This document shows positions 22,373 through 33,130 of a stretch of 64,000 nucleotides of DNA, one piece after another. The DNA lies in assembly GCA_963669155.1 (NCBI GenBank), contig OZ022589.1, positions 21,037,679 to 21,101,678 on the forward strand, read 5' to 3'. The translations under genes and the position numbers were made by a program. Source of the stretch: Arbacia lixula (Eukaryota > Echinodermata > Echinoidea > Arbacioida > Arbaciidae). Below the pieces are notes generated by a model, which was not told the DNA's origin, did no database searches, and saw nothing but the letters and a program-made list of their open reading frames with translations. Position 1 is the stretch's first letter; each line of letters opens with the position of its first letter.

Positions 22373-24323
22373 TCTCTCCTTGCCTCTGCACCTGTTTTCT
22401 TCTTATTCATTGTATGTCTCTTAATTTCTCTTATTTCACTGGCAACACCTCTCCTCCTGTCTCTCTTTTGCTGCCTTCGACTAGAGTCTCTTTATACCAG
22501 TTCATTCGCAGTGAGCACAGTCCCCTTTGCCTGTTAAATCTATTACATTTGATCTCCCCTAGAAGTCTCAGAAGTGTTCAAATCTGTTCCATTAAGAGAC
22601 ATTACTACCACTTTCCCCCAGACTCCAGTCAATACATGTCTGCAAGTTTGCGACTATTAGTGTCTTCATTGCTCATTTCCCCTTGACATCTACCATACCT
22701 GTCCCATGAGTCTGTAGTGTAATGTCTGGGTTTGTCTGAGAGAGGAGATTCTCTCCGACTCTATAACACTCTATAGACTTTCTACGGGGTAACTCTGGAG
22801 CACTTCAAATCACTCGAAAGGGGATTTGTACATGCACGGAGCGTACTTAACCGCGCCAGGAAGCGTACTAACTTCGCGCTTCAATGGGTCACCAGTGACT
22901 TGAAGGGCCTGAGAAGGAAAACATTGAAACTACCCTCTGAAGATGGAGAAAAACTTAATCAGAATCCTATGCCTTTAAGGTTCAGGGGGGGGGGGGGGGG
23001 GAAGTGGTGACGATGATGAGCTTTGATCATGGCATATCCATTCTGCTATCATTTTTATTAATAACATGTATTTATTCATGTTTTCTTTAAAAATACAGGC
23101 CATTCAGTTGAAAAACTGCTTTTCGCTGCGCCCTGTATGAGACATATATTACAATATAGTTAAAGACAGAATAAATACATTCAATAATAAACAACATTGT
23201 AGATTAAACTGAAATACCAAAAACTACAAAAATATGAAAATATACTCTCATGTACATGCCCAATCACCCTTCCCAATGAGTACATTGTAACTAAGAATAT
23301 TAGTGAAATATAACAGTAAAAATGAGTCATGAATATAAACATGTAGGTCCAGATTTCATTTGATTTCAATGACGATATCATTTTTTGATGATTTCTATCT
23401 TAGTACACTAAATACTGTAACATACTGTATGGTCATGACAGAATGGCACTCTGTTGAATACTGGTCTTATGGTCTTTACCACTTCTAACCCTTACCCTTA
23501 ACCCTAGACTAATCTTTATTTATTTATTTATTAAGTCTTTTTTAAACAGGGTAGCCCCATCAGTGAGCTTGGCACTGTTCTTCCTGGAGGCCCTGTGTAC
23601 AAATAACACAATAATACCGAGTAACATGAACACAGATTGCACAAACAAATGCTGTAAACCAAAATGCAGCGTAGATCAACCGATGAGGAACATAACAAAT
23701 GAAGAAGGTGGACCGATGCTTCCACGTGCATCACACAAGCGAAACCTCATAAATTGCTGATTTAAAAATGATGTGATTGACGCTAATATTTATGCCTCGC
23801 TAATATGTAGGATAATATACAAAAAGTATGAATGCAAGTCCATTCACCATCAACCTAAAGCCGAATTTAAACCCCAAATTTGAACTCAAATTTGACCCCA
23901 AACCCATTGATATCAGCTTCTCTTTATAAACTAAATGTGCTATCCAAATGGAAGGAGACCAAACTATGACATACTACCAATCAAACTTGCTTTTCACCAT
24001 TATCTGTCATATGCTGAACATTGTTGAATGTGCACATGTACTTGCATACATGTCCATGTAGTATGTGTATAACACTGGCACTGAGTTGGAGCCAGTCTAG
24101 CAGCTAATGGAGTGACATGGGTCAATTACTTTTAATTACCAGCAGGGTTTAATTTCTCTCCTTCGCTCTGCCGTCTAGCTCCCTCGTCAGTGATTGATGC
24201 TTGTTTGTCTTCCATACATTGTACATGGTGTACAAAGTGCATCATTCCGTGTACAATGTTCCAGTGAAGAAATCACATAGGGGTTCAGGGGGGTATGGCC
24301 GCGCAGTACAGAGCCCCCGTGAT

Positions 24324-24702
24324 AAAAGGAAATATACTGTACTGGGAAGCCAAAAAGCCTTCAGAAGGGTGATCATGAGCAATCTTCTTGCCAATGGTCT
24401 TAAATTCATGCATTGTCCGAACATTTTTAGGATTTGTAATTTAATCACTAATCATTTGCCCTCAAATGCTCTACATTTGGAATGATTATTGATTAAATCA
24501 CAAATCCTCAAAATGTTCGGGCCAAGCATTTTGAGGATTTCACAAATTTTGACTAATTACTCCAAATGTGGATCATTTAAGGGCAAATAACTTTCAGCAA
24601 GTTTCTAAAGTGGACAATCCACGAATTTAAGACCATTGGCAAGAAGATATGGCTCACAATCGCCTGTTTGAAGGCTTCTTGTCTTCCCTGTATTCCCTTT
24701 AA
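24324..24702. mobile_element. Foldback element, family B copy 2
   Basis: Same arms as 1321-1683 (ATACTGTACTGGGAAG, CTTCTTGCCAATGG, ATTTGCCCTCAAATG), with the inverted counterparts up to TTCCCTGTATTCCCTTT. It lies inside a larger composite bounded by inverted GAGCCCCCGTGAT sequences. Confidence 0.8.
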
Positions 24703-25159
24703 CAAGAAAGTTGTCACTTTTCCCCCCTCAATATACATGTAGTGTACTGCATTACACAAGATACAAGATACAAGATATTTTATTCAGTCCAAAATCATGG
24801 AAATTTGCTTTCCACCAGCACAATAACATAACAATATATAGTGATGCTAGAGACACATATAAATGATACACAATAAACAATGAGTCTGTGCATCACCTTC
24901 ATGACAACAGACTTGAAAATCAGGCCATGTAAAGACTTTTTTCCCCTACACTGTACTGTGTAGTGCATGGGGCTTCCTGTTATGTACCAGCTTGAAATTT
25001 CCTCAAAATCAGCTTGTTAGTGATGGAAATTACAGATCAGCTTGATAATTTATTGTTACAGTTTATTTCGGAGGATTGCACACTGTGGGAGATGCCAGAA
25101 TTTGGTGCCAGTTTTGACATTGTTGGTGCCCCCAGTACTTTAGGTACAGTGTCTAGGAG

Positions 25160-25280
25160 TAATCACAAATCCTCAAAATGTTCAGACAATACGTGAATTT
25201 GAGAACATTGGCAAAAAATTTGCTCACAATCACCGTTTTGAAGGCATTTTGTCTTCCCAGTGCAGTATCTTTCCTTTAAT
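25160..25280. mobile_element. Foldback family B, partial copy
   Basis: Only the right arm is present: AATCACAAATCCTCAAAATG, then CATTGGCAAAAAATTTGCTC, then TTGTCTTCCCAGTGCAGTAT. It forms the right end of the composite at 24311-25291. Confidence 0.7.
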
Positions 25281-25396
25281 CACGGGGGCTCATTTTGGTA
25301 CTATCAAAAAGTCTAGATCTACAAGTAATAGGCTATGCATCCAAGGACTAGCAATGTTGCTTCTGAATCAATGTTGCTCCTGTTGCGTATTTTTAA

Positions 25397-25515
25397 ATTG
25401 TTGTAACTAACCATTAATGGTAACTACCATGGTAAGTAGCAGCCAATGGGCTTTCAGCTTTACTGCTGTTGGTATGGTAGTTTCCATCAATGGTAAGTTT
25501 TCTATGAAACTTGCA
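25397..25515. mobile_element. Family E MITE, partial
   Basis: It contains AACCATTAATGGTAACTACC, ATGGTAGTTTCCATCAATGG and TAAGTTTTCTATGAAACTT, the core of the family at 31066, 31284, 35694 and 44260. The outer GGCCCTG ends are missing. Confidence 0.65.
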
Positions 25516-26324
25516 CCAACGTTGTTTTTGTTATTTCTCCATTGTTTATTGACTGTATGTTTCAATTGCGATAAAACAAACTGTGGCAAAGCACCCCTTT
25601 AAAGGTAGAGCGCATCCCTGAAAGCGTGTCACCTATCGCCTGCACAACTGGCTGGGTGAGAGAGAGAGAGAGAGAGCAGAGAGCATCATGGGATTGGGCT
25701 AGATTTGACGGCAGTCAACACCTGTGACCACCGTGTCCCCAGGGCTTTCTGGCCGCTCATTGGACGCATTATAGGGGCCCCTTACCAGACGGGACTCGCA
25801 TACAGTCAATGTACATGAACGATCGACTAGTGCAGACTACATGCACATGAAGACGGGCATATTCTCAACCCTTATATCTGATCAATAGATATCTGATATC
25901 TGCTACAGCATGTGTTATCAGAAGCCCTGTTCATGAGCTATAATCATGATGAGACAGCTATGTTATCTATGCATGCCGGAAAAGAAAGTTTCCAGGGAGC
26001 ATCTAAAAACACTGTTCTCTGACAAAGCTGTAGTATTGCAGTATTACATATTACACAATGATACCAGGTGTTAAAAAAAACTGTTGACACTTATTTGAAA
26101 AATAAGTTATAACTCCAATGAAGCTGAAATTGACATAACATACATGTAAAGTCAAGGGATGTCCAAGTTATCATATTTTAAAAGTGTCAACAACAAATGT
26201 TAACACCTAGTACGTAGTATTTCACGGTGGACTTTCCCCACACCGCTAGCAAGACCAAACCTCCGATGATGACATGTTTTGCTAAGTCATACAAGCATTG
26301 CGAATAGCGAATAACGTACCAGAG

Positions 26325-26540
26325 CACAATGCGCAAGCCGCAACATTTACAGCTCTTTTGTATATGCAGTTTATTAGATTCGCTTACTGCAATTTTGCAG
26401 TATTTTTACTAGGTCTCAATTCCCAAAATAAGAGGAGAAAAGGAGGAAGCAAAACAAATACCACATTATTTGAGTGATTCCTTTTCATATTTGTAGCTAT
26501 CGGTAATGCATCAGCAAAATTGCTGCATATGTTGCGCTTA
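26325..26540 (+). repeat. Dispersed repeat copy, partner of 230-440
   Basis: This lies in intron 1 of TMEM198 and matches the reverse complement of 230-440 across about 210 bp with substitutions and small gaps. No target-site duplication was identified. It sits immediately before the perfect-TIR element at 26695. Confidence 0.6.
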
Positions 26541-26694
26541 TTTTGAGGATAGGTGGCGTATATGAACAGCGTTTCTGTTCATGGGTCTGTTCAAGCTGAG
26601 TATGTCTATCTTATCTTTCCATCTGTCTGTCTATTTATCCATCTGTTCACCCTTCCTTCCATCTGTCCATCCATCCAACAATATGTATCTCTAT

Positions 26695-27077
26695 TGCTCT
26701 GTTGACACTTTCACGATTTTTGGTCCCGCACTGCCCCGCATTGAATGCGTGCCAGTGCATGAAGAGCGAAAAAAAAATTTCAACATGTTGAAAAAATTTT
26801 TTCGCTCTTCACGCACTTTGTTGTTTTTGGTAGGATCAAGTTAATACTGTACTGGGTATAACTCTTCATATGCCAGATGTGTATTCATTATACCAGTACA
26901 CACAAATTCCATTGAGCTTTATTTGTCTTACACTGAGAGAGTTATAGATTAAGCCTTAAACATAACCACAATAACATTTCAAGGTAAAGGGGAGTTGTAA
27001 AGACTAAATGCACCCTATTTCACTCATTCAATGCGGGGCAGTGCGGGACCAAAAATCGTGAAAGTGTCAACAGAGCA
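26695..27077. mobile_element. Element with perfect 53-bp terminal inverted repeats
   Basis: Termini TGCTCTGTTGACACTTTCAC (left, 26695-26747) and GTGAAAGTGTCAACAGAGCA (right, 27025-27077) are the ends of a 53-bp inverted repeat identical at every position. TAT lies on both sides (26692-26694, 27078-27080), compatible with a 3-bp or TA-containing target duplication. An inner 50-bp near-palindrome at 26761-26810 starts GAAGAGCGAAAAAA. At 383 bp with no ORF it is a non-autonomous element, and identical arms suggest it is young or under gene conversion. Confidence 0.88.
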
Positions 27078-30000
27078 TATGTGTGTCTAATATCTATAGC
27101 GGGTAAGGAATGTGATTTTGATGAAGTGTATTCTATATGTGAACACAACTTTTTGAGAGGGCCGTTCTGCAGAGTTGAGTGTGAGGGGACTATCCAGTTA
27201 TGGCCAGAACAAGTGCTTAGTGTGACCTGAGAAAAGAGGTGGAAAACATGTTACGCGACCCAACACACCACAGAAGATGCAGAGAATCTTCAAGAGGAGA
27301 GTTCCTGCAAAAAACACTTGAAATTCACTCCGACCTCCATCTGGCATGGACGAGTTGTAGAGGTGTCCCCACTCTCCACCGGCTAGTCAATCGGAAAAAA
27401 ATCACCTTGTTTTCATCGAAATGGTCCTAGTTTCATCTCCCCCCTCTCTCTTTTTTAGCCTAGCTTTCATGATATTGGGTATTCCTTACCTAAAATCAAC
27501 AGCTTTGGTTCCAGCAGGGATGTGTTATGGAAGGATATGAAGGAACTTTCTTTCTTTGAACCCATGCGTGGCACCACTGAAAAATTATGTGGTCTCAGCA
27601 TGTGCTTTTCAGGTGTTTTAACAATAACGAACAGGATTGCGTAGCAACGGTTTCTCAGAGAGAACAAAAGAAATGTAGTCTTATTTTGCTTGTCCCGTTC
27701 TTTTGCACTCTATCAATACTTTTGCGAGGGAAAGAGATATCAGTGAACAAAAATAAACAGTTTTTTTTATAGTAAAATATCTCAGTTGCACGCAAATGCA
27801 CACAAACTCTGTGAATGAAAATACACAGCTTAAGATAATAATTTTGATAATGATTGAATCCCACATTTCCGGAAAAATCTGGAGAGTGAAGGAATTTGTG
27901 GAAGTAAATTGTGTAAGTACGAATATTATCTTATATCTCCGTTTGTGCATCATTCAACAATTATTTAAGCAGAAAACAGAGTACAGGATCTTTAGTGGTG
28001 TTGCCCTTAACTTTCTTGAAAATTGAAAAAAAATGTGATCAGAAACACAGCTTTAAGAGACAAAACAGGGAATTTAAAGATATTTCTTTCCAAGTTGACG
28101 GCTAAATGTCGGTGCTGCGCATGGGACATCAAAGCATTGTAGTAATTGTGGAATGCTTTGGAAATTCATTAGCACGCTTTAGTATCCATAGAGATGTTTG
28201 AATATATTATGCTCGAGTTGCCCCTCCTTCCTAACACCTCCCTGGTTCCATTTAACCCTTCCTGTGCCAGATGAAATGCCGCTCTATGGGATTTTTGTAC
28301 ATTATTACTATTGACAAAATACACTTATATGGCACACAAAGAGTTAATAAAGTCCTGTGGGCACACACATGTGTAACAAAACCAATGGGGTTTCCTTGAC
28401 TATTTGATCTCTCCTCTCTTATTCTTTTCTGGCCTTAAGACTATGTGAAGAGGAGAAATAGACATTTTTTTGTCATTACTTTACCAGTATGTATACTCCT
28501 ACATGTAGTTTGGATGTTGACCCTAGAAATTTCCAATAGCCTGGTTACTAGGTTACATTTACTGTTCAAAGAGTGGGACCTGGGCCCTGTTTTATAAAAA
28601 AAAAAAAAAAAAAACTTGACTGATTGATTCTAACTCAACCTGTGTTTGATTGCTACTTGACTTATGATTGATCCTAACCTAACTTTCGATTGATATCAAT
28701 CATACATTATCTCTGCACATGAGAGATAGGGAATTGGACTTGCAATTGATTAAGATCAATCGTAACTGTTTAAAGACGGAGCACAGGAGTAGAAGCATTC
28801 ACATCAAATTCATGGAAAACTTTTAAAAACAGGCACTCACATACACTGGCACACATCTCTGTCCATAAAACAATGGGGTGGGGTATACACTTATCATTAT
28901 AATGAACAATCAAATTAATTTGTCTGTATGCCGCAAGGGGAGTGACACACTTTGTCATTTCTGCCGTCAAGTCTTATAGGTCTGAAAATATGCGTTTTCA
29001 TGTACTTCCTCCCCTTTGGCAGTATGCGCACACTGCCACAAAGTGTTCTTCCCCGCAAGCAGTCTGTAATTTCATATCTCGGAATGGAATTGGCTCTCCA
29101 GACTGGGCAGGGAAGCAGGGCAGCGATCATCGCACCCACAATTTGGCACAAGTGTGTGAGGTCCTGTTCACACGATACACTTCTTCCTGAATGCTGTATA
29201 CGCCATATATATCGCGGGGTTCTTATTTTTTGCGAATCCCGCGAGTCAGGTGCTATTCGAAAATTTAACAACATGCGTAATATGAATACGACGTGCAAAA
29301 GCATATTTAGTAAAAGTGCTAGTACTTCCAAATTCCTTTAAAAAGTAGCATATTAGATAACGACTGAAGAATCTTTCCTTTTGGTGATTTTCTAGTGAGT
29401 CTTCACATTAAAATACTAAATATTTCCTATAAAAAAATGTATGCAAAAGTACCAGCCCTTGAAAATCCCATGGGCTTACTTGACATTTTCATGCAAAGGT
29501 AATGAGATAATAAACTCTTTAGGTACATTACAACATGTAAATTTAATCACATGCAATGCACACACAAATCCCATAAGTGTTACATGTTGCCTGACATCAA
29601 AAGGTTAAAGTAAACAAAATTGATCAATGCATTTGTGCTTTGTGGGAACGCAGCTCTTATCAAGTAGACGCTAGATTCTCGGTTTTCATAGAATCAATTG
29701 GAGAGGCTGAGAATGGTCTACAATACTGTGTCTCCCTCGGGCACACCCACAGTCCCACACATGTCATTTCATGTGACCATCCGTTGGTCACCCCTGTTCA
29801 ATGCTGCCTATTGTTCCTGTATTTATCTTCTTCTTCTCCATGTAATGTGTTTATTCGTCTATATTTTTTCTTTCATGCATTCTGTATGTTTCCTGACATT
29901 TTATTTTTAATTTTCAAATTATTACTTTAAATAAAGATAAATATGCTTAATTCATACAATACAGGGCCCTCTTACCAATTATTTTCATTGTGCAATTTGT

Positions 30001-30127
30001 TTAGCATTTATTAATTTCTCTCGTAGACTTATATGTATGTATGTATGCTCATGCTTTATAAGACTTATGTCCAGCAGATTGTTTTGATGGAAAAGAGTGA
30101 TTTGTATTCCTTCCGATTTGACTGATG

Positions 30128-30190
30128 GAATGTGGTTTGATTGTGTGTGTGTGTGTGTGTGTGTGTGTACTGGGGGGGGGGGGGGGGGGG
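30128..30190 (+). repeat. (GT)n followed by a poly-G run
   Basis: About 22 bp of alternating TG followed by TACT and about 18 G residues. Confidence 0.95.
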
Positions 30191-30336
30191 TAGACGTTAC
30201 TCCTGTAACTCCATCTTCATATCGGGTAGTGCTGTAATGTGCGTAGCCTAGTTTCAAAGGCTGTAGGCTGTTCCTTCATTATTTTGATCACAATTACGTT
30301 GCCTGTCTTCACACGTAAACTAACTTTCCTTCTCCC

Positions 30337-30366
30337 AGTCTCTCTCTCTCTATCTCTCCCTCTCTC

Positions 30367-30457
<91 letters not shown>

Positions 30458-30600
30458 ATCTCCCCATATCTCTTTTGCTCTCTCTTTGTATGTGTGTCTC
30501 TTTCTGTCTGTCTCTATGTTTCCTGCTCTTTTTCTCACTCTCTCACTCTCTTTTTCCTCTTATCTTTTTCACTCTTTCTCATTCTTTCTCTGTCATCCAC
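30337..30600 (+). repeat. CT-rich microsatellite in intron 1
   Basis: Long (TC)n to 30470, continuing as degenerate CT/CTTT sequence. Reading frames are low-complexity only. Confidence 0.93.
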
Positions 30601-31065
30601 ATGAGGGAAAAGGAGGATGCTTGATACAAACTAGTCTAATTGCCCAGACGTATTTGTGATTGCTTGACCTTGAGTGCTTCAGCATGGAAAAAGTCAACAC
30701 TCAACAGCCTTTATTGTAGGCTAGAAGATAATATGCTGACATGCCCCGTCACCTACCCACTCTGTAAGACACGACGCCTGCCGAAAGCTAACCTACTTTT
30801 CAGTTTGCCAAGGAAAGCTATGTCTTCAATGCAAAGTTACATGTCTAACCTACTTCTCAGTTCGCCAAGGATAGCTGTGTCTTCAATACAAAGTTACATC
30901 TCTAACACAGATGTACATACTGTGTCATGGTCAAGTCAACATATATTGCACATGTCTACACTTTACACATTATGTACATTAGCCTCACATTTCTTCTGAA
31001 GCTTCTGATGTATAGTTAGCAGGCCGGATTTCTCTACATGTCGCTAACATGATAATACTGTGACC

Positions 31066-31236
31066 TAGGCCCTGTTACATCAAGCTTACCATTGATGGTA
31101 ACTTTGCTTTCAATGTCAACTTCCAAGTCTTCCATGGAAACCTTGAATATGACTGGCTGTCAAGAGGTGTTTCCATGGTAGTTACCATTGATGGCAGAGT
31201 TACCATTAATGGTAAGTTTTATGCAACAGTGCCCTA
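31066..31236. mobile_element. Family E MITE copy (TA-flanked GGCCCTG ends)
   Basis: Left end TAGGCCCTGTTACATCAAGC, right end GTTTTATGCAACAGTGCCC then TA. The arms repeat ACCATTGATGGTAACT-type sequence in both orientations with TTTCCATGGTAGTTACC in the centre. Confidence 0.8.
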
Positions 31237-31283
31237 GTGGTGGTGGACTCATTTACAAGAGATCCTGGGTTCAAGCCTGAACA

Positions 31284-31456
31284 GGGCCCTGTTTCATAAA
31301 ACTTAATAAAACCATTGATGGCAACTCACAGTGTAACTACCAATGGCAACGTCTACGAACACCTCAAATTGGATTGGCTGTCAAGCTATGTTACCATGGT
31401 AGTTACCATTAATGGCAGAGTTGCCATTAATGTGAAGCTTTATGCAATTGGGCTCA
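31284..31456. mobile_element. Family E MITE copy
   Basis: GGGCCCTGTTTCATAAAACT at the left and GAAGCTTTATGCAATTGGGC at the right, with CCATTGATGGCAACT and GTTACCATGGTAGTTACC inside. It lies about 50 bp from the copy ending at 31236. Confidence 0.78.
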
Positions 31457-31734
31457 GGTATTGATGAAATACACTGTAGCAGCATTTGAAGATTGTTTCC
31501 ATAAGGCACTAATATACTCTCTATCAACAAAAACAAGTTATTCACTGCAAAGCTTTGAAGCTGCAGTTGAGCTAGAATGTAAATGTTATAAGACAAGCCA
31601 GATTACAATAAATATATAACACATGGATTGAGGACTTTTTGGACACAAACTACATTTTCTTAACATACCAATAATACATACTTAAATTTGTATCTACAGT
31701 AGATATGAAATTTGTGTCATTCGTAGATGTTGAA

Positions 31735-31880
31735 GTTAAGTGGCTGTGAATTGGGACTGAAGAGGTTTGAGGTTCAAGCCCCATTAAGGCACTTGTATCC
31801 TTCAGCAAGATGTGGGGAATTTTACAAACAAGAGGTGTAGTTTTACAGATATTCTCATTTCTCAACGAGGCGGACAATTA
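31735..31880 (+). repeat. tRNA-derived SINE-like fragment
   Basis: AGGTTTGAGGTTCAAGCCCC resembles a Pol III B box and is followed by AAGGCACTTGTATCCTTCAG and CAAGATGTGG, an arrangement typical of the tRNA-like heads of many animal SINEs. The A box is not clear and no tail was defined. This is pattern recognition only. Confidence 0.35.
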
Positions 31881-32219
31881 TGTGAATGATTTTCACCCAT
31901 TGCAGATGTCATTTGATGGGTAAGGAATGCTCTCCAGGGATGGGACATATGCTCTCACGATTATCAAGTGCCCTCCCTTAAAAAGGGTTGGTGTTCTTGA
32001 TATCATCAAACCAGGTGGTTCGCTGTCTACGAACTACGCTGTCTACCCCTTTGCCTTCTACCATTCCTTCAAGTAACATCTTCTGTAGACCTCCTCTTCT
32101 CATCACATGACCAACGTAAACAATTTTCCTATTCTGAATTGTCTTCATGCTCTACACCATTAAAAATACTAGTAGATGCCAATTAATCAGTTCCTCTGTT
32201 CTGCTCTCTTCTCATGCAG

Positions 32220-32783
32220 GCTACCGGTGCTTCAAGGCTGTTATGTTCCTGGTTGGTTTCATCCTGACGGCGGTCGTGTCCTTCCTCATCTGTCAAGAGC
32301 AGAGCGACCTACCAACGGGCGCCAACGCCGGTATCGCCCTTTCGGTCGGCCTCCTATGCGGCCTGGTCACCATGCTAGTCCAGATCGTGGGCCTCTTCCT
32401 CACCGGCGTCCACATGGGCCTGTTCTCCGCCATCGTCGTGTTGGTGGTCATCGAGCAGTTCGTCCACATGGACATGCTGATGGTGCCCATCGCGGTGGCC
32501 TTCGGCCTGGGCATCGTCTTCGGGCTGCTCACGCTCAAGTTTCAGCGGACGTTCGTGATCCTGGCCACGGCGCTCATCGGCGGGGCCATTGTGGTCACCT
32601 GCACGGACTATTACCTGGAGCTGTTCCGCATGGTGAACTATGTGTACGACAGGTTCCGGCTACAGGTGTCACCCAACCCCTGCTGGTATAGCTGGCTTAT
32701 ACTGGCGCTCTGGCCCTTTGTGTCACTTGTTGGGATAGTCATTCAATTCAAAGTCACCGCAAAAGGATTTAACCATAAACAAG
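32220..32783 (+). CDS. TMEM198: TMEM198 coding exon 2: membrane core TM2-TM7
   Basis: This is the main exon of a seven-pass membrane protein of the TM7S3/TM198 (DUF4203) family. It encodes residues 86-273 plus one base of 274. The acceptor is CTCATGCAG|GC and the donor CAAG|GTAGGT, with phase 1 at both ends. Landmarks are GYRCFKAVMFLVGF at the start of TM2, AGIALSVGLLCGLVTMLVQ in TM3, VGLFLTGVHMGLF in TM4, GLLTLKFQRTF between TM5 and TM6, CTDYYLEL after TM6, and CWYSWLILALWPFVSLVG followed by QFKVTAKG at TM7. Each has a clear counterpart in vertebrate TMEM198 (CRxxSWxLLALWPLLSLMG, VTAEG). TM positions by eye: 91-110, 120-139, 141-163, 171-190, 194-214 and 242-262. In vertebrates TMEM198 associates with LRP6 and casein kinase 1 to promote LRP6 phosphorylation and canonical Wnt signalling; for this organism that role is inferred from homology. 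Codons are strongly GC-ending. Confidence 0.95.
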
Positions 32784-33023
32784 GTAGGTTTCAGTTTGGA
32801 ATTATTTGTATTTGGGAGTTTGAATGCTTTTTTTTTCGGACCATACTCAAATTTAACTAGTCATATCGGGTTATTGGAGTACATATTAACAAATTGAATA
32901 TTGTAAGAATTGAAAATGCAAGATTATGTGATAAAAACAGACAAGATACTCAGATGAAAAGGATATAGAACTGTTTGTTTGTTTTATCTTACTGGAGCCA
33001 CTGATAGTATGCCTGGCTCCGTG

Positions 33024-33130
33024 ACACTGGCCTTTTTGAACCTAGTAGGTTACTGAAGTGCGTTTAGCTACATGTACATGCATTTTTTTGGTAACTAACT
33101 AGGCTAGTAAGGTCTCATGTATATAGCTCC
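33024..33130. mobile_element. Short foldback element, family D copy 2
   Basis: It shares AACCTAGTAGGTTACT, GCTACATGTACATGCATTTT and GTAACTAACTAGGCT with 12499-12606; its outer ends are diverged. In TMEM198 intron 2, 240 bp downstream of exon 2. Confidence 0.65.

Larger units (their letters stand above)
24311..25291. mobile_element. Composite foldback element
   Basis: The outer ends GAGCCCCCGTGATAAAAGG (24311-24329) and CCTTTAATCACGGGGGCTC (25273-25291) are inverted repeats with 18 of 19 positions matching. Between them lie a full family B copy, unrelated sequence and a half copy. It may be one larger element into which a second copy inserted, or a recombination product. No coding capacity was seen. 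Confidence 0.6.
18927..32219 (+). other. TMEM198: TMEM198 intron 1 (13.3 kb, phase 1)
   Basis: Begins GTAAGA and ends TGCAG. It contains the foldback elements at 19404, 19843, 24311-25291, 25397, 26695, 31066 and 31284, CT tracts at 22287 and 30337, a poly-G run near 22985 and a SINE-like fragment at 31735. I found no host-gene exon with convincing signals; 28940-29340 is open on both strands and unexplained. Confidence 0.85.

Noticed and set aside
31255..31283. Possible tRNA gene at GGGTTCAAGCC
   Set aside because: Only a B-box-like word is present, with no cloverleaf partners upstream.
32147..32219. ATG upstream of exon 2 as an alternative start
   Set aside because: It lies in intron sequence before a strong acceptor, and the frame before the acceptor has no family similarity.
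32176..32691. 171-codon ORF in another frame over TMEM198 exon 2, and the 81-codon antisense frame
   Set aside because: Shadows of a GC-rich coding exon; the correct frame matches TMEM198.
32784..32860. Readthrough of the exon 2 frame to a stop at 32860
   Set aside because: The GTAGGT donor and the matching exon 3 motif show that this is intron; intron retention is possible but not supported.
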